From Verrucomicrobiia bacterium (lineage in GTDB: Bacteria; Verrucomicrobiota; Verrucomicrobiia; Verrucomicrobiales; Akkermansiaceae), in contig CANHKJ010000009.1 in NCBI GenBank assembly GCA_947460915.1, forward strand, positions 1 through 25,607: 25,607 nt of DNA, given 5' to 3'. This document shows, piece after piece, positions 17,061 to 25,607 of this stretch; position 1 is the stretch's first letter, and each line of letters opens with the position of its first letter. A program made the position numbers and the translations under genes. A model generated the notes under the pieces. That model had not been told where the DNA came from. It did no database searches and was given only the letters and a program-made list of their open reading frames with translations.

Positions 17061-18785
17061 GTGCAAAAAAGGCTACACATTTTCTTCTCGATGCTCGGTT
17101 TGATATACGGCGTTGCATTTGCGTCTGCTGCGGACATTCGCGTTGTGGATTTCGGCGCCCGAGGTGATGGCAAGCACGATGATGGTCCTGCGCTCGTTGC
17201 TGCGTTCAAGGCCGCAAAAGATGATGGCTTGGAAAGCAGGGTCGTATTTGAGAAAAAAATCTATCGTCTCGGCGATCATCCCACTGCATGGCATTGTCTA
17301 TCCCTGATCGATCATGAAAATCTCATCATCGATGGCAATGGCGCCACTCTCATTTGTGGTGATGCGAGTCTCGCGTTTCACATCAAGGGTGGACGTAATA
17401 TCACTCTGCGCGGGATGACTTTCGATACGGATCGTCCGAGTTTTTCGCAAGGGGAAGTGATCGCGGTCGACAACAGTGGCACACTTGATGTGAAGATCCG
17501 TGATGGTTACCCAGAGCCTCCTGATGAAGCGTTTCTTCAGGCGAACAAATATGAGGCGCATGGTGGCGGAGGACGGCACATGATTGTGTTCGAAAATGGC
17601 GGCGTCGCACGCAATGCGCGCATGGGCAACGATCATTTATACATTCGCAATATCACCCGTCTTTCGCCACGGGTGTTTCGATTTCACGTCAAGGAAGACT
17701 ACCTGCCGAGCATGAAAGGCATCGCGGTCGGCAATGGAATCACCTATGGATTGAATAAAGTGCAATTGCCCGCTGCGGTTGTTGCTGCGAAAAATAAATC
17801 CGCAAGCATCTATGGTCAAATCGCTGCCGATCATGTCGAGAACATCACATTCGAAAAACTCGATTTTTTTGGCTCCTTGAATGGTGGCATTCGCGTCTCG
17901 GACATGCATGGCGATGTGACTCTGCGTCAGGTGCGTATGATCCGTAAACCTAGCAGCAGTCACTTTCTCTCGATGCCATCCGACGCGCTTCATCTGATGA
18001 ATATTCGGGGCAAGTTGTTGATCGAAAATTGTCACATTGAGGCTCCGGGTGACGATTGTTTGAACGTCGGAACTCTGTTGGAAAAAATTGTCGATTACGC
18101 GCCGGAGGTTCCGAATGCGATGACATTAACCACGACCGATAATCACTATTACTACTACACGATTCGCAAGGGCGATGCGTTGCAATTTCTTGACACCAAA
18201 GCGAACCGAGTGATCGGTGTGGCGAATGTAAAAAATGTAGAATTCATAGCGCAACGGCGCAGTCATCGGATTGTGCTCGATCGAGCATTGCCCGCTTTGG
18301 TCCCTGCGAATGTGGTGGTGTTAAATCTCAACCAAATGACCTCGTCCACGGTGATTCGGAACAATGTGATGACTCCGTACATGCGCAATGCCATGTTGGT
18401 GCGTGCTCAGAATATGACGATCGAGGGCAACAAATTTGATGGTTCACACGGTGGGGTGATGGGTCTGAATTTCACCTACTCGATGGGAGAAAGTGCACGC
18501 ATGAGAAACGTGAACATAACAGGCAACACGTTCAGCGGTTTTCAAAGTTCCGCCATCATCATGGCGAACGCATACCGAGATCAGCATGGAGTGCTGGAAG
18601 CACAGGATTTTTCGATCACGAACAACAGCTTCCAACTCGGATCAGGTAAGGCGATGCGGGTGCGCGGCGTGCTGAATTTGAGTCTATCGGGCAATCGATG
18701 GGAAAAACAAGGCAAGCCCGTGGAGGAAGGTGCCAGTTTTTTAGAAATCATCGATTGCATGAACGTGATGCGCGATGTGAAATGA
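17061..18785 (+). CDS. Secreted parallel beta-helix protein, GH110-like (putative alpha-galactosidase)
   Basis: The 574-residue protein has a signal peptide (MQKRLHIFFSMLGLIYGVAFASA) from a GTG start; the in-frame ATG 17091 would leave no basic n-region. The beta-helix opens with VVDFGARGDGKHDDGPALVAAF (residues 28-49), the usual first turn of pectate-lyase-3/polygalacturonase-like helices. Rungs include ITLRGMTFD, ENITFEKLDFFG, LLIENCHIEA and MTIEGNKFDG. PSDALHLMNIRGKL followed by APGDDCLNVGTL gives Asp308 and Asp331-Asp332, the arrangement I recall for the catalytic aspartates of GH110 alpha-1,3-galactosidases, although the usual NxHG is NVG-T here. GH110 or a close relative is therefore the best guess; other beta-helix hydrolases or lyases remain possible. 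It leads an operon with two further secreted proteins. Confidence 0.72.
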   Translation: MQKRLHIFFSMLGLIYGVAFASAADIRVVDFGARGDGKHDDGPALVAAFKAAKDDGLESRVVFEKKIYRLGDHPTAWHCLSLIDHENLIIDGNGATLICGDASLAFHIKGGRNITLRGMTFDTDRPSFSQGEVIAVDNSGTLDVKIRDGYPEPPDEAFLQANKYEAHGGGGRHMIVFENGGVARNARMGNDHLYIRNITRLSPRVFRFHVKEDYLPSMKGIAVGNGITYGLNKVQLPAAVVAAKNKSASIYGQIAADHVENITFEKLDFFGSLNGGIRVSDMHGDVTLRQVRMIRKPSSSHFLSMPSDALHLMNIRGKLLIENCHIEAPGDDCLNVGTLLEKIVDYAPEVPNAMTLTTTDNHYYYYTIRKGDALQFLDTKANRVIGVANVKNVEFIAQRRSHRIVLDRALPALVPANVVVLNLNQMTSSTVIRNNVMTPYMRNAMLVRAQNMTIEGNKFDGSHGGVMGLNFTYSMGESARMRNVNITGNTFSGFQSSAIIMANAYRDQHGVLEAQDFSITNNSFQLGSGKAMRVRGVLNLSLSGNRWEKQGKPVEEGASFLEIIDCMNVMRDVK

Positions 18786-18829
18786 TGGAGTCATGAGCGC
18801 TTTTTGCAGCCATGTTCTAGAACAACTTC

Positions 18830-21247
18830 ATGCATCGTCGTGATTTACAACGTGCGACTCATTCTTTACTTTTGCGTATGGTTTTGTTTCGGTTGACTGT
18901 AGTTTTTCGCTGCTTGTTTCTTGTGGTAAGCGCTATGATGGGTTTTCAGACCTTGATGGCGGATGAGATGGATCGTTTGATTTTGGGCAATGCGGCATCG
19001 GAAAAAGAGCATGAGTTGCAAGCCGAGCAATCGGAAATTGTTGAAGGAGCCTGCAAGCAACCGGCGCGCATTCTTTTGCCGTTAGAAACGCCGAGTTGGG
19101 AAGGGGGGCAGGTGCGATTTGCGATGCGCTGTGACCCGAACTTGCAAAACTATGCGACGATCAAACTTTGGGGCAGTGATGTGAACAAAAATTGTCTGAC
19201 ATTATTGCATGAGGGAAAAGTGATTGGCTATCGGCATTTGGGGGACACCGAGATCATCGATCTTGGCACGGATGAAGAACCAGTGCCGGGACGATTCTAT
19301 TTTCGCACCGAGCCCTTGCCGCTTGCCGTGACGCGAGGAAAAGAAAAAATCACTCTGGAGTTGCGTGCATCGGGGCAGATGTGGGGCTACGGGCAAAATT
19401 TCGAACAATACCAAAAATCGATGATTGTGCCATCGCGCGGCATCTATGAACTTTCGATTTCAACGGATCCGTATCATCGCACCGTGAAGGGCGAAGTTTT
19501 AGGGCGAGCACCGAAGAAGATCCAACCGAAAGCTGTCGAGCAATTGCATGAGGAAACTCTCGTGTTGTTAGAAAAACTCAAACAGCGGGTGAATCGTGAT
19601 TGCAAAAGTTTGCAGCAGCGCAATGACAACTTAAGTCAAATGCATGTGCATTTCTTGGCGCGATGCTGGCATGTGAAATGGACCAATGCCTATCGTCAGG
19701 AACGGGTTAAAACACAGATTGTGCGCAATGCTGATTTGTGGTGGCAGCGCTGGAAAGATGATCCAGAATGCATTCACAGCGATAAAGCAACTCCGAATCC
19801 TTTTTGGTTTGGCTTGGCTCCGTTGGCGGATGCGGTGTGGATGTTGCAATCCGAATTCACCACCGAGTTGGAGGAAGAAGCTTTATCGCATGTCTCGCAA
19901 TCGCAGAAAACGGCACGTTGTGTGGGATGGGTCGATGCTTTTGTCGCGAGTCGAGATTGGTTGTGCCAGAATCGTCGAGCCTATACCAATCAAACGATGA
20001 TCATCGACCTCAACATTCAGAGGCTTGATCGGGCGATTCGTTTCTTAGATCCTAAGCGCGCCTTGCCTGATGGTGTGGCCTTGCGCTATGTGCACGAAGC
20101 TGTTGGTGCGAAGCCATGGCTGGGCAAAGAGACACCAAATGGACCAGAAAAACCGTTAGGTGATGACTACTGGCAGCTCACCGAAAAAGGTCTAACCAAA
20201 GAACTCGGCTACGTCGGTGGTTACGGTGAAGTCACCGACTGGGTGAGCCAGTTGTATAAAGCGACCAAAGCCACGCCAGACGCAACGGAAGGAGATCCGA
20301 TTGTCAAAAAACAGTTAGCCAAGATCATGAAAGCGCGTAGTATTTTTCGCTATCCGACAGTCACGGAAAAAGGCGAGCACTTGATGCGTTTGGAAACCGT
20401 GATCGGTTGGCGCGATACGCATTTTCCGGGTCCTGTGACCTATGGGCAAAGAGTCTCATGGGATGCGGGCATGTTTGATGCGGTGCATCAACTGCGCGAT
20501 GCCATGAGCTTGGGCTTTTCGCAACAAGCAATCGTGGATGGACAATTTTACGCGAGCCTTGAAGAACAAATCAATGAAGGTGGATTTCGTGTGACGTGTG
20601 GATTGATTGACATTCCCGATGAATATGAGTGGGTCACAAAACAAGCGTCGAGCAAAGAACGTTTGCCAATGAGCATGGGCGCGCCGGACTTTGTCTGGAC
20701 TGATGAAGACAATGGTGTCGTTGCGCTGAAGCAAGGTTGGGAAATTCTTTATGTCTCGCTGTATTGGCGGGCGCGTTATGGAATCAATCGACTGGCACGC
20801 TTTCATCAAATCCTTCCCGATACCGAACGCTTAGCGACGGTGGCTACTGAAGTCGTCTTTGAGCCAAGTGGCTTGTCGTGGATTCGTCCTCACGACTGGA
20901 GTAACAAGTATGGTTCTATGGGTGGCATTCATTATCCTACCAAACGTTTGTCGACACATGGAGGTGAAATTTTACCCATCGCCAAAATCCCCCAAGGCAT
21001 TTCATTTGTTGCTGGCCAAGAAAATATCCACGCAGGCAAAGCGCAATTTTACTCGGCTCGTTATGGATCGTGGTGGATCGTGATGAATACATCCAGAGAC
21101 CAAACGTTTCCCTTGAGCGTGCCCAAGGATGCTCCGAAGCAAGGCCTCGAACTGGTATCAGGAAAAAGCATGGATCTGACAAAACTGCCCGCGCTGCCTC
21201 CTCGCAGCACGATGGTATTTCAGTTATCGGAAAGAGTCGCGAAATGA
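18830..21247 (+). CDS. Large exported protein, probable polysaccharide lyase-like toroid enzyme
   Basis: The protein has 805 residues from ATG 18830; an alternative ATG at 18878 gives a cleaner signal peptide (VLFRLTVVFRCLFLVVSA). Three parts can be seen: an N-terminal beta region (about 80-215), an alpha-helical Trp/Tyr-rich middle (about 230-550; HVHFLARCWHVKWTNAY, FWFGLAPLADAVWML, NRRAYTNQTMIIDLN, QRVSWDAGMFDAVHQL), and a C-terminal beta-rich region (YVSLYWRARYGINRLARFH, SARYGSWWIVMNTS). A helical toroid followed by beta-sheets is the plan of several (alpha/alpha) polysaccharide lyases. Candidate catalytic residues such as Asn387, Tyr385 and nearby His/Arg cannot be confirmed. I do not recognise a specific family. 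It follows the beta-helix gene after 44 bases and precedes the propeller gene by 50, so the three form an operon. Confidence 0.6.
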   Translation: MHRRDLQRATHSLLLRMVLFRLTVVFRCLFLVVSAMMGFQTLMADEMDRLILGNAASEKEHELQAEQSEIVEGACKQPARILLPLETPSWEGGQVRFAMRCDPNLQNYATIKLWGSDVNKNCLTLLHEGKVIGYRHLGDTEIIDLGTDEEPVPGRFYFRTEPLPLAVTRGKEKITLELRASGQMWGYGQNFEQYQKSMIVPSRGIYELSISTDPYHRTVKGEVLGRAPKKIQPKAVEQLHEETLVLLEKLKQRVNRDCKSLQQRNDNLSQMHVHFLARCWHVKWTNAYRQERVKTQIVRNADLWWQRWKDDPECIHSDKATPNPFWFGLAPLADAVWMLQSEFTTELEEEALSHVSQSQKTARCVGWVDAFVASRDWLCQNRRAYTNQTMIIDLNIQRLDRAIRFLDPKRALPDGVALRYVHEAVGAKPWLGKETPNGPEKPLGDDYWQLTEKGLTKELGYVGGYGEVTDWVSQLYKATKATPDATEGDPIVKKQLAKIMKARSIFRYPTVTEKGEHLMRLETVIGWRDTHFPGPVTYGQRVSWDAGMFDAVHQLRDAMSLGFSQQAIVDGQFYASLEEQINEGGFRVTCGLIDIPDEYEWVTKQASSKERLPMSMGAPDFVWTDEDNGVVALKQGWEILYVSLYWRARYGINRLARFHQILPDTERLATVATEVVFEPSGLSWIRPHDWSNKYGSMGGIHYPTKRLSTHGGEILPIAKIPQGISFVAGQENIHAGKAQFYSARYGSWWIVMNTSRDQTFPLSVPKDAPKQGLELVSGKSMDLTKLPALPPRSTMVFQLSERVAK

Positions 21248-21297
21248 TCGCATCGATGTTGACAAACTTGATGCTAGAATTCTCGACGTGATGACGT

Positions 21298-22887
21298 ATG
21301 TCACTTCTCATGAATCTCTCACGGCCACTGACCCTACTTGCCTTTTTTCCGTTCTTCGTCATCGCTGCTGAGAAAGAGGTCCGCCCTGATGAAATTCACT
21401 TTCGCCGTCAGGCCGCGATACGCATGGTCTTTGATGAAAATCAGCAAATTCCCTTATCGTCTTTGCGTCCGGCGAAGGTGATGGAATTGGATTTGATGCA
21501 TCCCGAAATGCTGGAGAATTCAGCCGTCACATGGAAAGAAAAAAATGGTTGCCTCATCGGCACTGTGGCCGAGGGCGCGGGAATCTCGCAGCGTTGGGTT
21601 GGCGGTTTCAATCCTTTTGCCACTTATGATGTGGCCTTGGATTCTGTGGAAGGCGATGCCTCGATCGGGCTCAGTTTTACACATGCCGCAAATGATGATG
21701 CGCTTACTGCAGAGTGCCTGATGAAAGATGGTAAGCCTCAGGCAATTGCGTGGGCGGTCGTCGTGAAGGGCAAGCAAGTGATGGAAAAATCGTGGCCTTT
21801 GCCATCGGGTACTTCGGCGAAAGATCTCACTCTGCGCGTGCAGATGTCAGCGGTTGGCGTAAATCTTTTTCTGGAAAATTCGGGCAAATCTACGCTCATC
21901 GGTTTTTCCGATTTTTCCGAACATCTCGACCTGCGCGAACGTCAACGTGTGCAGGCGATGGATTTTTCTGTTAGATCAGAATTGTCTGCTGGAGCCAAAT
22001 TGTCAATCAAGGAAGCCTTGTCCTATCTCTCGCCCGGCACAGGTCAAGCTGACATTCGTGCGATCACCAATGAGGAAGGCGCACCATTGCTCGACGATGG
22101 TCGACTGTGGTTTACCATGACCTTGCGGGGGCGTGCTCTGCCTCATCCGATGCAAGGCGTTTTTTCTCTGAACCCTTCGGTGTTTGATCTTCGATTCGAG
22201 GGCGTGATTGTGTTTGATATGAACGATGGCTTGTTTCGCAATGACCTAGCTTCTCACATTTTTCGCGACACCAAGTCTGGCGAGTGGCGTGGTTGGACTA
22301 CAGGATTCAGTGCCTTGGGAGAGGCGGGCCGAGCAGAGGCGAAAGAGATTCTCGCCATACGATCAGTCAAAGATCCGAGACGTGGATTTTCCATTATGAA
22401 GGCTACGTCCATGGGGCTCGTTGGGGCGCATGAAGACCCGCATGGCATCTACGATCAAGCCGCAGGGAAATGGCGCATCCTCTTGTGCGAGCACGGGAAA
22501 ACCTATCGTGCCGGAATGTGGGAGAGTGATCAGTGGGATCGTGGTTACAAACGTCTCGCAGGTCCAGTGGAGATGGACAGCACCGGTACGATGATTCAAA
22601 CATTTGGCAACAAACGTTACGCGTTGTTTGGCAGTGCGGATCGAAAAATTTACATTCGCAGCTATCCCGATCTCGAACCAGCGGGCGAATTGAAAGTGGA
22701 CATGCCACCATGGAATGACAACAACGGCACGCGCATTTGGCCGAATGTGATTCCCTTGCCTGAAGGATATCCCGCGCCTTTCATCGCGTTGATGATGGAC
22801 CGCGTTAACGTGCCCGGTATGCCCAAACCGAATTGGACTTACGGTGCGCTTTATCTTTATCATGGGTATCCAAGTAGAGCTGATTGA
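21298..22887 (+). CDS. Exported protein with probable beta-propeller (glycosidase-like), unknown family
   Basis: The 529-residue protein starts with a signal peptide (LSRPLTLLAFFPFFVIAA); ATG 21298 or ATG 21310 are both possible. The first half (about 40-245) looks like a beta-sandwich (ISQRWVGGFNPFATYDVAL, DASIGLSFTHA). The second half (about 255-520) has spaced aromatic strands in propeller-like rhythm: GRLWFTMTLRG, EWRGWTTGFSA, AGKWRILLCEHG, KRYALFGSADRKIYIRSYPD, FIALMMDRVN, WTYGALYLYHG. This resembles GH43/GH32/GH117-type five-bladed propeller proteins, but the catalytic triad cannot be placed with confidence. It is the last gene of the three-gene operon, and its genomic company argues for a role in glycan breakdown. 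Confidence 0.55.
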   Translation: MSLLMNLSRPLTLLAFFPFFVIAAEKEVRPDEIHFRRQAAIRMVFDENQQIPLSSLRPAKVMELDLMHPEMLENSAVTWKEKNGCLIGTVAEGAGISQRWVGGFNPFATYDVALDSVEGDASIGLSFTHAANDDALTAECLMKDGKPQAIAWAVVVKGKQVMEKSWPLPSGTSAKDLTLRVQMSAVGVNLFLENSGKSTLIGFSDFSEHLDLRERQRVQAMDFSVRSELSAGAKLSIKEALSYLSPGTGQADIRAITNEEGAPLLDDGRLWFTMTLRGRALPHPMQGVFSLNPSVFDLRFEGVIVFDMNDGLFRNDLASHIFRDTKSGEWRGWTTGFSALGEAGRAEAKEILAIRSVKDPRRGFSIMKATSMGLVGAHEDPHGIYDQAAGKWRILLCEHGKTYRAGMWESDQWDRGYKRLAGPVEMDSTGTMIQTFGNKRYALFGSADRKIYIRSYPDLEPAGELKVDMPPWNDNNGTRIWPNVIPLPEGYPAPFIALMMDRVNVPGMPKPNWTYGALYLYHGYPSRAD

Positions 22888-23076
22888 TTGGATTTTCTGA
22901 AGGTGTAAGGGCTGCATATCTCGGATAAGCCGCCATTCATTGTGATTACAAACCTGTGTAATTTATGGGCAGGTATCTACTTTCGATTCTTCTCGTTTTA
23001 TCACCAGAATACTCTTGGGTTGTCATTGTCAAATTGCGCAGAAATTTCTCGCAAGTGCAACAACCAACCCAAACTC
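22888..23076. promoter_or_regulatory. Intergenic region upstream of the beta-strand-repeat protein
   Basis: These 189 bases separate the operon end from ATG 23077. ATTACA (22945-22950) and TGTAAT (22957-22962) form a perfect 6-base inverted repeat with a 6-base centre, and the surrounding sequence is AT-rich. A promoter for the downstream gene is likely because the gap is much wider than those within the operon. I cannot place -35/-10 boxes or a terminator. Confidence 0.35.
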
Positions 23077-25607
23077 ATGAAGCTACGCGTCCTCTCGTTT
23101 TCTCAAAATACTTTTTCATTGGCAGTATCAATTGCTACATTGCTTGTAACGCAATCGTCATTTGCGGCTACGCGCTTTTGGTCCGGCAATGGAACTGCAC
23201 AAGGCGGCGCCGGCACTTGGGATACCACCTCGGCCCGCTGGGGGGCGGTAGCAACAGGTCCCTATACTTTGGCTTGGGATAATAGTGCAAACGATACTGC
23301 TGAATTTAACCTTTCCACAGGAACGATTACACTAGCAAGCAACGTCACGGTCGGCAGAATCAACGCGAAGACAGGAGCGGCAGGAAACACAATCGCGGAA
23401 GGAACTGGCCAGAATACGATCACCTTGGGTTTTACCAATACCATTATCAATAATGCTGCAAGTACTACTGCCGGGAGATCCTTAGTCGTAAATGCGCGGC
23501 TGGTTGGCAGCAATAACTTGTCGATTGTCGGTCCTACTGGAACGCCAAGCGGGTCTGTCACGCTGGGAAGGGCTAACACCTACAGCGGAAATACTTCAGT
23601 AAATAATACTACGTTGTCAATTGGTGCTGCTGGCCAGTTGAATAGCGGAGATTATGTCGGAGCAATTAATCTGCAAACGGCGAGCAGCTTTTTTGCCTAC
23701 AATAGTAGCCTCAATCAGACTCTTGGCGGAGTCATCTCAGGAAATGGTGCAATTACTAAAGGCCCTTCAATGGGCATACTTACACTTACTGCCAGCAACA
23801 CGTTCAGCGGAGCCACTAATATTACAGGTGGAACGCTTGTTCTTTCCGATGCGGGTTCGATCAATAATAGCAGCGGAATTACCGTGAATGGCGGTAGTGC
23901 AAAACTTCTGCAAAACAGCAGCACGGCAATCACCCCTATCGTTACTCTAACAAATGGTGCGCTTACTGGTAGGGGTGTTGTGAACACAGTAAACGTTGGC
24001 AATGCTACTGGGGGAGTCATTTCTAACAATAATGGTGTTGCCGATACTGCTTTGACGATCGGGGTACTTACCTTCAATGGAGCGGCAACCATAAATACCT
24101 ATGGTAACGCCTCCGCTGCGATTGACACAACTTCTTTAGTTACCAATGCGGCAGGACAGGTTACGATCAATCCATCCGCAGCATCGTGGGCGACAGGTTC
24201 GACATACGACCTCATCAGTTATACAGGAGGCAGTGTTGGTGGCGCGGGTTTTGGGCAATTTGTCTTAGGTACGATCGCTGGCAGAGCAGCACGGCAGACT
24301 GGCACGCTCATCGACACGGGATCGACCATCGCCGTGCAGATCGGTGGGTCAACGGATTCACCTTATTGGGTCGGCGACACCAACGGTCAATGGGATACCA
24401 CAACGAACAACAATTGGAAGCTTGTCAGCGCTGGGACCTACACTAATTTTCTTGCGACGGACTCGGTTCTTTTTAACGACAATGCATCAGGCGCTGGACT
24501 GATTGCGGTCAACATCGATGCCGCAGATGTTATTGCCTCGACGACTATTTTTGAAAATAGCGCAAAAAATTACGTGCTGAATAGCAGTAGTAACTTCGGA
24601 TTTTCTTCCAGCAGTCTCGTGAAGAACGGCACGGGAAATGTCACCCTGGCAACGGCGACTACTACGGCGGGAACGGCAATTGTTAACACCGGAAAACTCA
24701 TCCAAACAGGAGGTGCTGCGGTGGTGGGAACATTGCAAATTGGCGGAAATGCGAGCGGTCCGGGTGCCAGTGCTTCCTTGCAGCTAATGGGAGGAACTTT
24801 TACCACTACTACATTTGATGTTCTCTCCAGTGGCGATAACGTAACCTCCAACTTACTCATTGGTGGCACGGCTGAGGTGACACTACCCGCTTTCCCTACG
24901 AATGCGAAAGGCGTGGACGCGGCAGCTACCATCACTTTTGATTCGACAACAGGTTTTTTATCTCCCGTAGCTGCTAGCGCAAGCTACTTGCCTGCGGGGA
25001 CTTTTGAGAATGCCTATCTCACTGCCAATGGCGCAAAGTTCAATGTCCCATCGGCGAAAAATATCACCATCGGTCAGGTGTTAGAAAATGCTGTTTCGCC
25101 TGTATCCGCAGGCACGCTCGCCAAAGATGGCGGTGGCATCTTAACACTGGCGGCTGCGAATACCTTTTCTGGTATCACAACGATTAATGACGGTATCTTG
25201 CAATTGGGCGATGCGTCAGCATTAGGTAATACTAGTGGAATCACCATGACAGGCGGTATCTTGCGACCAACAATCAGCAACGTCAGCTTGTCCGCCCCGA
25301 TCACTACTTTAGGAAGCGTTACTATTGGCGCCCCCACGAACAACATTGGCAACCAAGCGTTCAACCGTTTCATACTTAATGGATCGATTGGTGGAACAGG
25401 CAATGTGACTTTTGATAGTTCACTGAATGCGAACGTGATTCAAACGGTGCAATTGAACGCAGCTTGTGCTTACACAGGATCCACATTGCTCACAACATCT
25501 GGTGGCACTGCAAGTCAGTTGATCGTCAGGCTAGGGGTTGTTAATGCCTTGCCGATTACAACGATCGTGACGATTGATGGGCAAAATGGCACTGGTTCGG
25601 GGCGCTA
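23077..25607 (+). CDS. Secreted autotransporter-associated beta-strand repeat protein (partial, 3' end missing)
   Basis: The frame is open from ATG 23077 to the window edge: 843 codons with no stop. A signal peptide is clear (SLAVSIATLLVTQSSFA, to about residue 31), followed directly by RFWSGNGTAQGGAGTWDTT. The rest is Asn/Thr/Gly/Ser-rich repeats of the PATR type (autotransporter-associated beta strand repeat), such as LTASNTFSGATNITGGTLVL and LAAANTFSGITTINDGILQL, each followed by an ALGNTSGITMTGG-like unit. YWVGDTNGQWDTTTNNNW (around residue 430) repeats the opening motif, marking a second module. Such proteins in Verrucomicrobia are very long surface or secreted beta-helices, often ending in a PEP-CTERM sorting signal or an autotransporter barrel; that end lies outside the window. 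Its role, such as adhesion or surface layer, is unknown. Confidence 0.85.
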   Translation, partial: MKLRVLSFSQNTFSLAVSIATLLVTQSSFAATRFWSGNGTAQGGAGTWDTTSARWGAVATGPYTLAWDNSANDTAEFNLSTGTITLASNVTVGRINAKTGAAGNTIAEGTGQNTITLGFTNTIINNAASTTAGRSLVVNARLVGSNNLSIVGPTGTPSGSVTLGRANTYSGNTSVNNTTLSIGAAGQLNSGDYVGAINLQTASSFFAYNSSLNQTLGGVISGNGAITKGPSMGILTLTASNTFSGATNITGGTLVLSDAGSINNSSGITVNGGSAKLLQNSSTAITPIVTLTNGALTGRGVVNTVNVGNATGGVISNNNGVADTALTIGVLTFNGAATINTYGNASAAIDTTSLVTNAAGQVTINPSAASWATGSTYDLISYTGGSVGGAGFGQFVLGTIAGRAARQTGTLIDTGSTIAVQIGGSTDSPYWVGDTNGQWDTTTNNNWKLVSAGTYTNFLATDSVLFNDNASGAGLIAVNIDAADVIASTTIFENSAKNYVLNSSSNFGFSSSSLVKNGTGNVTLATATTTAGTAIVNTGKLIQTGGAAVVGTLQIGGNASGPGASASLQLMGGTFTTTTFDVLSSGDNVTSNLLIGGTAEVTLPAFPTNAKGVDAAATITFDSTTGFLSPVAASASYLPAGTFENAYLTANGAKFNVPSAKNITIGQVLENAVSPVSAGTLAKDGGGILTLAAANTFSGITTINDGILQLGDASALGNTSGITMTGGILRPTISNVSLSAPITTLGSVTIGAPTNNIGNQAFNRFILNGSIGGTGNVTFDSSLNANVIQTVQLNAACAYTGSTLLTTSGGTASQLIVRLGVVNALPITTIVTIDGQNGTGSGR

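Noticed and set aside
22965..23282. 105-codon plus-strand ORF at the start of the autotransporter-repeat gene
   Set aside because: It overlaps the signal peptide and first module of the true gene in another frame and has no protein-like pattern beyond its first residues.

Overview
The window looks like chromosomal DNA of a free-living Verrucomicrobiota (PVC-group) bacterium. The case rests on several signatures together: an ECF-like sigma factor resembling the Rhodopirellula/Verrucomicrobium subfamily, formylglycine-type sulfatases with signal peptides, an SHD1-esterase fusion, a YHYH-domain protein, a very long secreted protein with autotransporter-associated beta-strand repeats, and generally weak Shine-Dalgarno sequences. 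The genus cannot be fixed from the sequence. No rRNA, tRNA, CRISPR array, transposase or integrase was seen. No gene-free stretch exceeds about 300 bases.

Bases 1-3900 are mixed housekeeping and small genes: the 3' end of an RlmI-like rRNA methyltransferase, an intergenic palindrome cluster, a stand-alone release-factor-like GGQ protein, two small unknown membrane or secreted proteins, an exported SHD1-alpha/beta hydrolase, and a convergent DUF808 (YedI-like) membrane protein.

Bases 4083-10715 (minus strand) form a tight five-gene operon: sigma factor, membrane anti-sigma factor, sulfatase, sulfatase, then a YHYH-PEBP fusion protein. Three of its four junctions are 4-8 base overlaps and the other is a 22-base gap. 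An extracytoplasmic signal therefore probably controls secreted sulfatases directly. One sulfatase has a 21-glycine microsatellite directly after its metal-binding Asp-Asn. The other has lost the usual active-site Lys and His.

Bases 10923-15741 (plus strand) carry two tandem paralogous secreted beta-helix proteins, the first broken by a frameshifting deletion, and a BD-FAE-like acetylesterase. Bases 15808-16950 (minus) encode a soluble cytochrome P450. Bases 17061-22887 (plus) encode a third beta-helix protein with a GH110-like aspartate arrangement, an 805-residue lyase-like protein and a predicted beta-propeller protein, closely spaced as an operon. From 23077 an autotransporter-repeat protein runs off the window end.

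Read together, bases 4083-22887 look like a polysaccharide-utilisation region for a sulfated and possibly O-methylated or O-acetylated, galactose-containing glycan. Sulfatases would remove sulfate, the esterase acetyl groups and the P450 perhaps a methyl ether, while the beta-helix, lyase-like and propeller proteins act on the backbone or side chains. The individual family calls for sulfatases, sigma factor, P450 and esterase are strong. The substrate and the joint pathway are inference.
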